Part shown: positions 1 to 9,200 of the stretch, piece by piece
How the letters are laid out: each line of letters begins with the position of its first letter
Numbering within the stretch: position 1 is the first letter of the stretch
Assembly (NCBI RefSeq): GCF_008271465.1
Contig: NZ_VMDU01000002.1
Location: 496,001-560,000, forward strand
Source of the DNA: Tabrizicola flagellatus
Lineage (GTDB): Bacteria; Pseudomonadota; Alphaproteobacteria; Rhodobacterales; Rhodobacteraceae
Length of the DNA: 64,000 bases
Direction: 5' to 3'
Made by a program: the position numbers and the translations under genes
The notes under the pieces: generated by a model
The model's database searches: none
What the model was told of the DNA's origin: nothing
What the model saw: the letters and a program-made list of their open reading frames with translations, nothing else

Positions 1-51
1 GATGGGATCATCCGCCGCCTCATCGACGCAGCCGCCCCGCCACCCGCGTAG
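1..51 (+). CDS. C-terminal end of a gene cut by the window edge
   Basis: Frame 1 is open from the first base to a TAG at 49-51 and encodes only the last 16 residues, ending in a proline/alanine-rich tail (AAAPPPA). Codon use is GC-rich like the neighbours. It converges on the NUDIX gene that ends at 133. The family cannot be identified from this stub, and it could be a chance open frame. Confidence 0.4.
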   Translation, partial: DGIIRRLIDAAAPPPA

Positions 52-132
52 GGAGCGCTCCAGCGCACCATCCCGCCGCCCTTCGGCGCCATGGTTGACA
101 TCCGGTAAACGCCCACGGCCATCCTGTTGAAA

Positions 133-579
133 TCACGGGGCGATCCCGGATTGTCCACCGTGGACAGCCTGCATCTCCGCCCAGACGATCCCGGCCCGCC
201 GCTGCATCTCGGGCACCGCCTTCGGATGGCCGAGGAAGCCCGAGACCGGCATCAGCTCCCATCCCTGCCCCTCGTCTCCGAAGCGGATCGCCGCGACCTC
301 CTCCGGGCTGATCCGGCCACCGAAGAAGACCGCCTGCCGCCCGGCCTCGACCATCGAGGGGAAGACCCGCCGCCAGACCAGCCGGCTGGCCGGCAGGCGC
401 AGCCCGAACTCTTCCCAAAGCTCGCGCAGCAGGCAGTCCTCGGGCGTCTCCGCCCCCTCGCGCCCGCCGCCCGGCAGGTCCCAGAGCCCCGGCCAGCGCA
501 GGTCGGGCCGGTCGTCGCGCAGGCAGGTCAGCACCGAGGCCCCGCAGAACAGCGCCGCCTTGGCCCCGGTGAAATCCAC
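133..579 (-). CDS. NUDIX hydrolase
   Basis: Predicted Mg-dependent pyrophosphohydrolase of the NUDIX superfamily, 148 aa; the substrate cannot be inferred. The Nudix box lies at about residues 38-60, with the REL-x-EE-x-G core seen as RELWEEFGL, preceded by the family's usual WDLPGG. I place the start at the GTG at 579 because its G is shared with the TAG of the upstream nfeD gene, which indicates translational coupling, and a longer frame would run through nfeD. It is the last gene of a three-gene minus-strand run qmcA-like, nfeD, NUDIX. The end of the gene contains the palindrome TGTCCACCGTGGACA at 152-166, seen again near 54.87 kb. Confidence 0.85.
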   Translation of the reverse strand: MDFTGAKAALFCGASVLTCLRDDRPDLRWPGLWDLPGGGREGAETPEDCLLRELWEEFGLRLPASRLVWRRVFPSMVEAGRQAVFFGGRISPEEVAAIRFGDEGQGWELMPVSGFLGHPKAVPEMQRRAGIVWAEMQAVHGGQSGIAP

Positions 580-863
580 TACCGCTGGTCGTTGATGTCG
601 CGGTCCCAGATCTTGACCTGGCCCTCGCGCACGCCGACCACCCGGCGCAGCACGGCCCATGCCGCCACCGACAGGATGGCGAAGATCAGCACCAGCGCCG
701 CCAGCCCGCCCGGCGCGAGGCCGATGCCGACCAGCACCCCGGTGAGCACCGCCCCGATGGCGAAGCCCAGGAAGATGTAGCCCGGCGCCAGCACCTCGAG
801 CACCCCGAGCGCAAAGCCCAGGATGACCCAGGCCCACCAGGTCCCCGCGATTGTCGGCAGCAT
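579..863 (-). CDS. NfeD-like membrane protein
   Basis: Small (94 aa) inner-membrane protein of the NfeD family, which partners SPFH/stomatin proteins in membrane microdomain or protein quality control. It starts with a hydrophobic segment at about residues 7-30 and a second at about 35-68, then a short soluble tail with VGVREGQVKIWDRD typical of the NfeD OB-like domain. This is the short form lacking the ClpP-like protease domain. It begins one base after the stop of the SPFH gene and shares one base with the NUDIX gene, so the three are probably co-transcribed. Confidence 0.85.
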   Translation of the reverse strand: MLPTIAGTWWAWVILGFALGVLEVLAPGYIFLGFAIGAVLTGVLVGIGLAPGGLAALVLIFAILSVAAWAVLRRVVGVREGQVKIWDRDINDQR

Positions 864-864
864 G

Positions 865-1746
865 TCAGCCCCGTCCTTTCAGCATCTTGAACGCATCGCC
901 GAAGGCCTCCAGCGCGTTCGCCGGCACCAGGATCGTCTGCTTGCCCTGACCCACGGCCACGGCCTGCAAGGCCTCGACCTGCTTCAGGGCGACCTGGAAC
1001 TGCGCGGCCTCGAGGCCGTTTTCCTTGATCGCCCCGGCGATCACGCCCGTCGCATAGGCCTCGGCATCCGCCGTGATCCGCCGCGCCTTGGCGGCCTGTT
1101 CGGCGGCGTAGAGATCGGCGTCGGCGGCAAGCTCGACCGACCGCTTCTTGCCTTCGGCCTCCGTGACCTGCGCCCGCCGGGCGCGTTCTGCGTTCAGCTG
1201 CTGCAGCATGGCCGCCCGCGTCGCCTCGTCCAGGTTCACGTCCAGGATCTCGGCCCGGGTGACCTCCACCCCCCAGTCATCGACCATGGCCGTCACCTGC
1301 TCGCGCACGCGGTCGATCAGCTGGGCGCGGTTCGACTGGACCTGGTCCAGTTCCAGCTTGCCGATTTCCGACCGGACGATCCCGGCGACCGTCGTCGCGA
1401 TCGCGCCGTCCACGTCGCGGATCCGGTAGACGGTCTTTTCCGGTTCCGTCACCCGGTAGAAGACCGAGGTCTCGACCTTCACCAGCACGTTGTCCGCCGT
1501 GATCGCGTCCTGGCTGGCGTTCGGCAGCTGGCGCTCCAGCACAGACACCTTGTGCGCGATACGGTCCAGGAACGGGACGACGAAGTTGATCCCCGGCCCG
1601 AGGACCGAGCGCAGCCGGCCGAACCGTTCGACCACATGCTTTTCGGACTGCGGCACGATCCGCACGCCAAGGAAGATGCAGAGGATGATGAAGAGAGCGA
1701 TGGCCAGATAGACCCCTGGCCAGCCAATCAGGAAATCAAGGTCCAC
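865..1746 (-). CDS. SPFH/stomatin-like protein (QmcA/HflK-C type)
   Basis: Membrane-anchored SPFH (band 7) protein of 293 aa. One N-terminal transmembrane segment at about residues 4-26 is followed by the SPFH domain (IVPQSEKHVVERFGR, then GPGINFVVPFLDR) and a long charged helical region rich in Ala/Glu/Arg. The chosen start is the GTG at 1746, six bases after a good GGAGGG ribosome site (1753-1758); upstream starts would add a non-conserved arginine-rich tail. With nfeD directly downstream, this is the classic stomatin-NfeD pair, thought to organise membrane domains. The 149-bp gap to the divergent gene at 1896 should hold both promoters. Confidence 0.88.
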   Translation of the reverse strand: MDLDFLIGWPGVYLAIALFIILCIFLGVRIVPQSEKHVVERFGRLRSVLGPGINFVVPFLDRIAHKVSVLERQLPNASQDAITADNVLVKVETSVFYRVTEPEKTVYRIRDVDGAIATTVAGIVRSEIGKLELDQVQSNRAQLIDRVREQVTAMVDDWGVEVTRAEILDVNLDEATRAAMLQQLNAERARRAQVTEAEGKKRSVELAADADLYAAEQAAKARRITADAEAYATGVIAGAIKENGLEAAQFQVALKQVEALQAVAVGQGKQTILVPANALEAFGDAFKMLKGRG

Positions 1747-1895
1747 GACAATCCCTCCAGACCAAAGACCGCCACGTCGGGCGCCCACGGGAATGTGACC
1801 CCTGATCCCGGTGCGTGCAAGACCCTTGCCCCGACTTCCCCCTGCCCGGCGAACAAGATAGGGTCGCTCCGCGTCTGAAACGAACGGAGCCGATC

Positions 1896-2141
1896 ATGAC
1901 CCAGCGCCTGCACCTTGTCTTTGGTGGCGAGTTGGTGGACCCCCAGAAGAACGTCTTCCGCGACGTCAGCCAGATCCACATCGTCGGCATGTTCCCGGAC
2001 TACGACAGTGCCTTCAAGGCCTGGAAGGGCGAGGCACAGCGCACCGTGGACAACGCCCACATGCGCTATTTCATCGCCCATATCCATCGGCTGCGCGACG
2101 AATCCGTGCCGGCCTCTGCGACCGAGGAACTGGGCAACTGA
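1896..2141 (+). CDS. DUF4170 family protein
   Basis: Small soluble protein of 81 aa belonging to the DUF4170 family, common in alphaproteobacteria and of unknown function. The sequence shows LVFGGELVDP near the start and a conserved middle with MFPDYDSAFKAWKG and HMRYFIAHIHRL. The ATG at 1896 is chosen because the residues upstream in frame are not conserved-looking. It lies three bases before the WaaA-like gene, so it is probably the first gene of an operon with the two lipid A/Kdo genes. Members of this family often sit next to Kdo transferase genes. Confidence 0.8.
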   Translation: MTQRLHLVFGGELVDPQKNVFRDVSQIHIVGMFPDYDSAFKAWKGEAQRTVDNAHMRYFIAHIHRLRDESVPASATEELGN

Positions 2142-2144
2142 CCC

Positions 2145-3341
2145 ATGGCGGCCTCGCTGGGCCTCACGCTCTACAACCTCGGCCAGCGGCGCGACCAGGC
2201 CGAGGCGGGCGAGCGTCCGGCGCGGCCCGCCGGGCGGCTGGTCTGGCTGCACGCGCCCGGCGAGGCGCTGGTCAGCCCGATGCGCGCCCTGGCAAGGCGG
2301 CTGGTCGAGGAGGACGGCCTGCCGATCCTGTTGACCGCGCCCGACACGGGGCCGGACCTCCCGGGTGTGATCATGCAGCCGCCGCCGCCGGACAATCCCG
2401 CCGATGCGCGCATGTTTCTGGACCACTGGCGTCCCGAGATCGCGGTCTTTGCCGGCGGGCAACTGCGCCCGGCCGTGATGCATGAGGCCGCCGAACGCAA
2501 GATCCCGATGCTGGTGGTCAACGGCAAGGCGCCCGCCTTCCTGCGCGAACGCGACAGCTGGTATCCCGGGCTGATGCGGCAGGCACTCGCACGGTTCCGC
2601 GCGATCCTTGCGGTGGACGAGGCGGCGGCCCGGGCCTTCCGCAAGGGTGGGGCGAACCTGTCTGCCGTCGCCGTGGCGGGGCGGATGGAAGAGGAAAGCG
2701 CGCTCCTGCCGGCGCAGGAAGCCGAGCGAGCGGCCTTGTCGAAACTGCTGGGCGCACGGCCGGTCTGGTTCGCCGCTGGTTGCGCCGAAAGCGAGGAAGC
2801 TGCCGTCCTTCAGGCGCATCGCAAGGCCGCGCAGCATTCGCATCGGTTGCTGTTGATCCTGATGCCGGAAGATCCCGCCCGCGCGGGCCCGTTGGCGGCC
2901 GAGCTTGAGGCAACCGGCGATTGGGTCGTAGCCGAACGCGCCAAGGACGAGGATCCCGAGCCCGGGAGCGAAATCCTGGTGGTGGACAATCCGGCGGAAT
3001 ACGGATTGTGGTACCGGCTGGCACCGATCACCTTCCTGGGCGGAACCCTGTCCGGCAACGGCCCGGTGCGAAACCCGATGGAGGCGGCCGTCCTTGGCTC
3101 GGCGATCCTGCATGGGCCGAAGACCGGGCAGTTCGGGCTGGTGCTGGGTCGGCTGGGTGCGGCGCGGGCAACGAGGGCGGTGGCGTCGGCCAGTGGATTG
3201 GGAGAGGCGCTGGGCGACCTTCTGGCGCCTGATCGCGCGGCCCGGCTGGCGCAGGCGGCCTGGACCGTCGCCAGCGACGGCGCCGAGGTGACCGATACGG
3301 TGATGCAGCGCATCCGCGCCATCATGGATGGCGAGGAGTGA
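2145..3341 (+). CDS. Kdo transferase-like glycosyltransferase (WaaA/KdtA family)
   Basis: 398-aa GT30-family protein resembling 3-deoxy-D-manno-octulosonic acid transferase, which adds Kdo to lipid IVA at the inner membrane. The fold is suggested by [10 protein letters not shown] near residue 30, by the C-terminal [19 protein letters not shown] (the NPxEAA sugar-nucleotide loop) and by an lpxK neighbour. It is odd: the family's catalytic SVGE reads PGEA, the conserved ETELWPN reads GGQLRPA, and the usual N-terminal membrane segment is missing. It may therefore be a divergent or non-catalytic paralogue, with a canonical waaA elsewhere. Its stop overlaps the lpxK start (TGATG). Confidence 0.75.
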   Translation: MAASLGLTLYNLGQRRDQAEAGERPARPAGRLVWLHAPGEALVSPMRALARRLVEEDGLPILLTAPDTGPDLPGVIMQPPPPDNPADARMFLDHWRPEIAVFAGGQLRPAVMHEAAERKIPMLVVNGKAPAFLRERDSWYPGLMRQALARFRAILAVDEAAARAFRKGGANLSAVAVAGRMEEESALLPAQEAERAALSKLLGARPVWFAAGCAESEEAAVLQAHRKAAQHSHRLLLILMPEDPARAGPLAAELEATGDWVVAERAKDEDPEPGSEILVVDNPAEYGLWYRLAPITFLGGTLSGNGPVRNPMEAAVLGSAILHGPKTGQFGLVLGRLGAARATRAVASASGLGEALGDLLAPDRAARLAQAAWTVASDGAEVTDTVMQRIRAIMDGEE

Positions 3342-4330
3342 TGCGCGCCCCCCGGTTCTGGTTCGCGCCGCCGGATCGGCCGGGCCTGCTCCCGCGCCTT
3401 CTGGCGCCGCTGGGCCGGCTCTACGCGGCGGGCACCGCGCGGCGGCTGCGCCAGCCGGGTTACGCGCCTCGCGTCCCGGTGATCTGCGTCGGCAACCTGA
3501 CGGCGGGCGGGGCGGGCAAGACCCCGACCGTCATAGCTCTCGTCGAGCGTCTGACAGCGCGCGGCCATGCGGTGCATGTGGTCAGCCGGGGCTATGGCGG
3601 GCGGCTGGAAGGGCCGGTGCGGGTCGATCCCACCCGGCACGCGGCGGCTGAGGTCGGGGACGAGCCACTTCTGCTCGCGGCCTTTGTGCCGGTCTGGGTG
3701 GCGAAGGACCGAGCCGCCGGTGTCCGCGCGGCCGAGGCGGCGGGTGCGGGGGTGATCCTCCTCGACGACGGGTTCCAGAGCCCGGCGGTGAGGCCCGCGC
3801 TGTCGCTGGTGGTGGTCGATGCCGCGCGCGGTTTCGGCAACGGCCGCTGCATCCCCGCCGGCCCCCTGCGCGAGCCGGTAGCGGTGGGCCTGGCCCGGGC
3901 GGACCTTGTGCTGACCATCGGCGACGCGGCGGCTCAGGCGCGGTTCGATGGTCTCTGGGGCCCTGCCGTCGCGCCACCGCGCCTGCGCGGGCGGCTCGCG
4001 CCGCTGGCGATGGGGATGGACTGGCAGGGTGCCCGTGTCCTGGCCTTCGCCGGCATCGCCGATCCCGACCGCTTTTTCGCCACCCTGCGCGCCGAGGGGG
4101 CCGAGGTGGTCCGCGGCGAGGCGCTGGGCGATCACGAAGTGCTGTCCGAGACCCTTCTGAAACGGCTTGAAGCCGAGGCCGCCGCCGCCGGGGCGCAGCT
4201 GGTGACGACGGAAAAGGACGCGGCGCGGCTGTCTCCCGCCTGGCGGTCGCGGGTGCTGACGCTGGTCGTGCGCCTGCGCATCGAGGACTGGGCGCCGCTC
4301 GACGCCCGGCTGGCGGCGCTGGGCCTATAG
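3341..4330 (+). CDS. lpxK: Tetraacyldisaccharide 4'-kinase LpxK
   Basis: LpxK phosphorylates the 4' position of the tetraacyldisaccharide precursor to form lipid IVA on the cytoplasmic face of the inner membrane. The P-loop is [11 protein letters not shown] at about residues 51-61, and the family motif VVSRGYGG follows. [11 protein letters not shown] carries the Walker B-like DDGFQ that is diagnostic of LpxK. Length (329 aa) fits the family. The ATG at 3341 overlaps the stop of the WaaA-like gene; a GTG one codon earlier is an alternative. The 3' end overlaps the convergent mnmD by six bases. Confidence 0.93.
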   Translation: MRAPRFWFAPPDRPGLLPRLLAPLGRLYAAGTARRLRQPGYAPRVPVICVGNLTAGGAGKTPTVIALVERLTARGHAVHVVSRGYGGRLEGPVRVDPTRHAAAEVGDEPLLLAAFVPVWVAKDRAAGVRAAEAAGAGVILLDDGFQSPAVRPALSLVVVDAARGFGNGRCIPAGPLREPVAVGLARADLVLTIGDAAAQARFDGLWGPAVAPPRLRGRLAPLAMGMDWQGARVLAFAGIADPDRFFATLRAEGAEVVRGEALGDHEVLSETLLKRLEAEAAAAGAQLVTTEKDAARLSPAWRSRVLTLVVRLRIEDWAPLDARLAALGL

Positions 4331-5011
4331 GTTCGCAAGCCGCCCCGTGGTCATGTGCCGCTTGCGCCCGAAGCCGGGGCGGCGGCTGACCTCGAACCCC
4401 GCATCGGCCAGCGCACGGCGGACATGGCCTGCGGCGGTATAGGTGGCGAAGGTTCCCCCCGGCGCGGTATGGGAAGCCACCGCGCGCATCAGGTCGTCCG
4501 ACCAGAGTTCGGGGTTCTTCGCCGGCGAGAAACCGTCGAGGAACCAGGCATCGGCGCGGCCCTCCCAGGCCGGTAGCGTCTGCCGCGCGTCGCCGACGAC
4601 GATCCGGGCCGTGAGGTTCGGAAACTTCAGCTCGCGCGCGCCGTTGGCCCATTGGCCGAGCAGCCGCTGCGAGATTTCGTCAAGTTCCGGAAAGGCCCGA
4701 TGCGCGCGTTCCATCTCGGCGGCGGGCAGCGGGAAGGCCTCGAAACTGGTGTAGTGCACCCGCGCCGGCCCCCGGTGCTCGGCCAGAAGCGCCAGGAGAT
4801 TCAGCCCGGTGCCGAAGCCCAGTTCCGCCACCTGGAACCCCTCGCAAAGCCGCGCGGGCAGGTCGTTCCCGGCAAGGAACACATGCCGCGTCTCCTCCAG
4901 GCCCCCGGCCAGCGAGAAATAGGGGTCGTCGAACCGGCGCGAGACCGGGATCACATCGTCGCGCCAGTCAAGCTCCGGGGGCGTCTCTGGGGTCTGGTCG
5001 GCAGGGGGCAT
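4325..5011 (-). CDS. mnmD: tRNA 5-methylaminomethyl-2-thiouridine methyltransferase, MnmD/MnmC1 type
   Basis: SAM-dependent methyltransferase equivalent to the N-terminal half of E. coli MnmC, which makes the last step of mnm5s2U34 in tRNA anticodons. It is 228 aa long, enough only for this domain. Motif I is ELGFGTGLN at about residues 63-71. The family signature [12 protein letters not shown] is at about 159-170, and [17 protein letters not shown] follows. The FAD oxidoreductase half of MnmC is not fused but appears to be the divergent gene starting 42 bases away. Confidence 0.88.
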   Translation of the reverse strand: MPPADQTPETPPELDWRDDVIPVSRRFDDPYFSLAGGLEETRHVFLAGNDLPARLCEGFQVAELGFGTGLNLLALLAEHRGPARVHYTSFEAFPLPAAEMERAHRAFPELDEISQRLLGQWANGARELKFPNLTARIVVGDARQTLPAWEGRADAWFLDGFSPAKNPELWSDDLMRAVASHTAPGGTFATYTAAGHVRRALADAGFEVSRRPGFGRKRHMTTGRLANL

Positions 5012-5053
5012 CGGGAGTAGTCCTTTCCCGGTTCATGGCGCCGGGGCAGGGGA

Positions 5054-6109
5054 ATGGCAAGCATCGACGTGACGATCCGGGGCGCGGGGATCTTCGGGCT
5101 GTCCATCGCCTGGGCCTGCCTGCGGCGCGGGGCAAAGGTGCGGGTGATCGAGGTGGCGCAGCCCGGCGCGGGGGCCTCGGGCGGGCTGGTGGGGGCGCTG
5201 TCGCCGCATGTGCCCGAGGCGTGGAACGACAAGAAGGCCTTTCAGCTCGACAGCCTCCTGATGGCGGCGGACTGGTGGGCGGCGGTCGAGGCTACCTCGG
5301 GTCTCTCGTCGGGCCATGCGCGGACGGGCCGGCTGCAACCCCTGGCCGATGACCGCGCCCTTGCCGCCGCGCGGCGACGGGCGGAAGAGGCGCGGGTCCT
5401 GTGGCGTGGGCTGGCCGACTGGCAGGTGGTCCCGGCGACGGGCGCGGCGTGGGAGCCCGTCTCGCCCTCGGGCTGGCTGGTGCGCGACACGCTCTCGGCC
5501 CGGCTTTCGCCCCGGATGGCGCTGGCGGCGCTGGTCGCGGCGTTGCGGGCGGGCGGGGCCCAGATCGCGGGACCCGAGGCGTCCGAAGCGGGCGCGGTGG
5601 TCCATGCGACCGGCGTCGCCGGATTGCAGGAGCTGTCGCGCGCCTTCGGCCTGCCGGTCGGATCGGGGGTAAAGGGGCAGGCGCTGGCGCTCCGTCATGA
5701 CGCGCGCGATGCGCCGCAGCTTTTCGTCGACGGCCTGCACATCGTGCCCCATGCCGATGGCACCGTGGCGATCGGCTCGACCTCCGAGACGACCTGGACC
5801 GGGGACGGCCCCGATGCCCGGCTCGACGCGCTTCTGGACCGCGCGACTGCCGCCCTGCCGGCGCTGCGCGGCGCCGAGGTCGTGGCGCGCTGGGCCGGGG
5901 TCAGGCCCCGCGCCGCCAGCCGCGCGCCGCTCCTCGGCCCCTGGCCGGGGCGGCCGGGGCAGTTCGTCGCAAACGGCGGCTTCAAGATCGGCTTCGGCGT
6001 GGCGCCCAAGGTCGCAGAGGTCATGGCCGCGCTGGTGCTGGAGGGCCGCGACGAGATCCCGCCCGGCTTCCGGTTCGAGGCGCTCCTGCCCGGCGCGGGC
6101 CCGGTCTGA
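5054..6109 (+). CDS. FAD-dependent oxidoreductase, probable stand-alone MnmC2 half
   Basis: 351-aa DAO-family flavoprotein. The dinucleotide-binding motif is GAGIFGLS at residues 10-17, and the C-terminus has FVANGGFKIGFGVAPKVAE, the DAO-family FAD closure. In fused MnmC this domain oxidatively removes the carboxymethyl group of cmnm5U34. Its position back-to-back with mnmD, sharing a 42-bp promoter region, suggests the same function as a separate polypeptide. The alternative is another amino-acid oxidase of the glycine oxidase/ThiO group. Start at ATG 5054, after GGGGCAGGGGA. Confidence 0.7.
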   Translation: MASIDVTIRGAGIFGLSIAWACLRRGAKVRVIEVAQPGAGASGGLVGALSPHVPEAWNDKKAFQLDSLLMAADWWAAVEATSGLSSGHARTGRLQPLADDRALAAARRRAEEARVLWRGLADWQVVPATGAAWEPVSPSGWLVRDTLSARLSPRMALAALVAALRAGGAQIAGPEASEAGAVVHATGVAGLQELSRAFGLPVGSGVKGQALALRHDARDAPQLFVDGLHIVPHADGTVAIGSTSETTWTGDGPDARLDALLDRATAALPALRGAEVVARWAGVRPRAASRAPLLGPWPGRPGQFVANGGFKIGFGVAPKVAEVMAALVLEGRDEIPPGFRFEALLPGAGPV

Positions 6110-6206
6110 GCCGGCGCTACCCGCAACATCTTGGGGATAACCCGCCCGCTTCCGCCCAGATGCGGGGGGTCGGGTTGACTCCTGCGTCCCCCGGCGGGAA
6201 CATCCC

Positions 6207-6225
6207 CACTCGCGACTCGTGAGTG
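6207..6225. promoter_or_regulatory. Near-perfect 19-bp palindrome before smc
   Basis: CACTCGCGACTCGTGAGTG is a 19-bp dyad with one mismatched pair, ending five bases before the TTG start of smc. A TTGACT hexamer lies upstream at 6175-6180 and could be a -35 element. The dyad would overlap the transcription start or ribosome-binding region, so it could be an operator or a translation-limiting hairpin. No regulator is identified. Confidence 0.4.
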
Positions 6226-6229
6226 TGCC

Positions 6230-9200
6230 TTGCGTCTGACCCGACTGCGCCTGAACGGCTTCAAAAGCTTTGTCGACCCCACGGATCTGGTGATCCACGA
6301 GGGGCTGACCGGCATTGTCGGCCCGAACGGCTGCGGCAAGTCGAACCTGCTGGAGGCGCTGCGCTGGGTGATGGGCGAGAACCGACCCTCCGCGATGCGC
6401 GGCGGGGGCATGGAGGACGTGATCTTCAACGGCGCGGCCACGCGGGGCGCCCGGCATTTCGCCGAGGTCGCGCTGGTGATCGACAATTCCGACCGGCTGG
6501 CTCCCGCAGGTTTCAACGATGCCGACCAGATCGAGATCGTGCGGCGGATCACCCGCGACGCAGGCTCGGCCTATCGATGCAACTCGAAGGACGTGCGCGC
6601 CCGCGATGTGCAGATGCTGTTCGCCGATGCCTCGACCGGATCGCACTCTCCCGCGCTGGTTCGGCAAGGACAGATTTCCGAACTCATCAACGCCAAGCCC
6701 AAGGCTCGCCGCCGGGTGCTGGAAGAGGCCGCCGGGATCAGCGGGCTTTACGCGCGCCGGCACGAGGCGGAACTGAAACTGTCGGGCGCCGAGACGAACC
6801 TGACGCGCGTGGATGACGTGCTGGAACAGCTGGCGCAGCAGCTGTCCGTCCTGACCCGGCAGGCCAAGCAGGCGGCGCGCTACCGCGAGATTTCCGAGGA
6901 GTTGCGCAAGTCGGAGGGCATGCTGCTCTGGCGGCGCTGGCGCGAGGCCGACGAGGCGCGCGCCCAGGCCGAGGCCGTGCTGCGCGAGCGGCTGATCGCC
7001 CAGCATCAGGCCGAGGCGGCGGCACGGGCGGCGGGCAAGGCGCGCGAGGCGGCCGAGGACGCCCTGCCGCCGAAGCGCGAGGAGGAGGCGATCGCCAGCG
7101 CCATCCTGCAACGGCTGGTCCTGCAACGCGACGCGCTGGGCGATCAGGAGGCGCGCGCCCTGGCGCAGATCGACACGCTGAAAGGTCGGATAGAGCAACT
7201 GACCCGCGACATGGAGCGCGAGGCGGGCCTGAACCGCGACGCGGGCGAGGTGATCGAGCGGCTGGACTGGGAGATCGAACAGCTTTCCCGCGCCCATGAC
7301 GGGCACGAGGAGAAACTGGCCGAGGCGGTGGAGGCCGCGCGCGAGGCGGGCGCCGTGCTGGCCGAACGCGAGGCGGCGCTGGCCGAACTGACCGAGGATG
7401 CCGCCCGGCTGGCGGCGCGGCACCAGTCCACCCAGCGGATGCTGGCCGACACGCGGTCGGTGCTCGACCGAGCCGAAGAGCAGGCCGCTGCGGCCCGCGA
7501 GGCGGTGGCCGCAGCGACAGTCGCGCTGGAGGCGGCGGGCGAGGCCTTCGCCGCCGCCGAAGAGGCGCAGGAAGCCGCCGTGGCCGAGACCGAGGCGACC
7601 GAGGCCGCGCTGGAAGAAGCCGAGGCCGCCCGTGCCGAGACCCAGGGCAGAGAAGCCGAAGCCCGTGCTGCACGGTCGGCCGCCGAAGGCGAGGCTTCCG
7701 CACTGCGGGCCGAAGTCGCGGCGCTGGCGCGGCTGGTGGAGCGCGAGGCGCAGGCCGGATCGCAGCTTCTGGACCGGCTGGAGGTGGAACCGGGCTATGA
7801 GAAGGCGCTTGGCGCGGCCCTGGCCGACGACCTTCGCGCGCCCGAAGTCGGCGGCGACGCACGGTCGGGCTGGGCGGTCCTGGCACCCTATGGCGATCCG
7901 CAACCCCTGCCCGCCGGGGCAGAGCCTCTGGGGGCCCGGGTGAAGGCCCCGGCGGTGCTGGCGCGGCGCCTTTCGCAGATCGGTCTGGTCAGCCGGGAGC
8001 AGGGCTTCCAGCTTCAGGCGGACCTGCGGCCGGGCCAGCGGCTGGTCAGTCTTGAAGGCGATCTCTGGCGCTGGGACGGCTTCCGCGCAGGGGCCGAGGA
8101 TGCACCCTCGGCCGCCGCGCTGCGCCTGCAACAGCTGAACCGCCTCGTCCAGCTGAAGCGCGATCTTGAGGAGGTCGCCGCCCGGGCCGACGGGGCCCGC
8201 CAGGCGCATGAGGCCCTGCAAGCCCGCCTGCAGGAACTGGCAACAGCCGACCAGCGCGCCCGCGATGCCCGGCGCGCCGCCGATGCCCGTCTGGCCGAGT
8301 CGAACCGTGCCCTGGCCCGCGCCGAGGCCGACCGGTCCATCGCCGGCGGCAAGCTTGAAGCCGCGCGGCTTGCCGTCGGCCGCTTCGAGGACGAGGCGAT
8401 GGCCGCCCGCGCGCGGCTGAAGGAGGCCGAGGCGGCCATGGCCGATCTGGGCGATCTGGACGCGGCGCGCGGGGCGGTCGAGGCCGCGAAGATCACCGTC
8501 GAGGCCGCGCGCATCACCATGATGACCCGCCGCTCGGCCCAGGACGAGGTCCGCCGCGAGGGCGAGGCGCGGGTGCGGCGGCGGCAGGAGGCACTGAAGG
8601 AACTCTCCGGCTGGAAGCACCGCCTGGAAACCGCCTCGAAGCGGACCGAGGAACTGACCGCACGCCGCGCCGAGACCGAGGCTGAACTCGCCGAGGCGAT
8701 GCTGGCGCCCGAGGAAATCGCCGCCCGGCGCGACGAACTGGTCGAGGCCATCGCCGAGGCCGAAGAGCGCCGCCGCCGCGCCGCCGACGCCCTTGCCGAG
8801 GCCGAGGGAAGCTTGCGCGAGGCCGCCATGGCCGAACGCGAGGCCGAACGGCTGGCCGGCGAGGCCCGCGAGGCCCGCGCCCGCGCCGAGGCCCGGCTGG
8901 ATGCCGCCCGCGAGGGCGTGGCGCTGGCCGCCGAGCGTATCGCCGAGGAGGACGACCGGACGCCGGACGAACTGCTCGCATCGCTGCGCACCGACCCTGA
9001 CAAGATGCCGGACGCGGAAACGCTGGATCACGAGGTGATCCGTCTGAAGCGCCAGCGCGAGGCGCTGGGCGCGGTGAACCTGCGGGCGGAGGAGGACGCC
9101 AAGGCGGTCGAGGCCGAGTATGACGCCCTTGCGACGGAAAAGGCCGACCTCGAGGAAGCGATCAAGAAACTCCGCGCCGGGATCGCGGGCCTGAACAAGG

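Noticed and set aside
152-166. TGTCCACCGTGGACA as a promoter site for the first operon
   Set aside because: It is inside the 3' end of the NUDIX coding region, so an operator role there is unlikely; it is kept only as a member of a recurrent palindrome.
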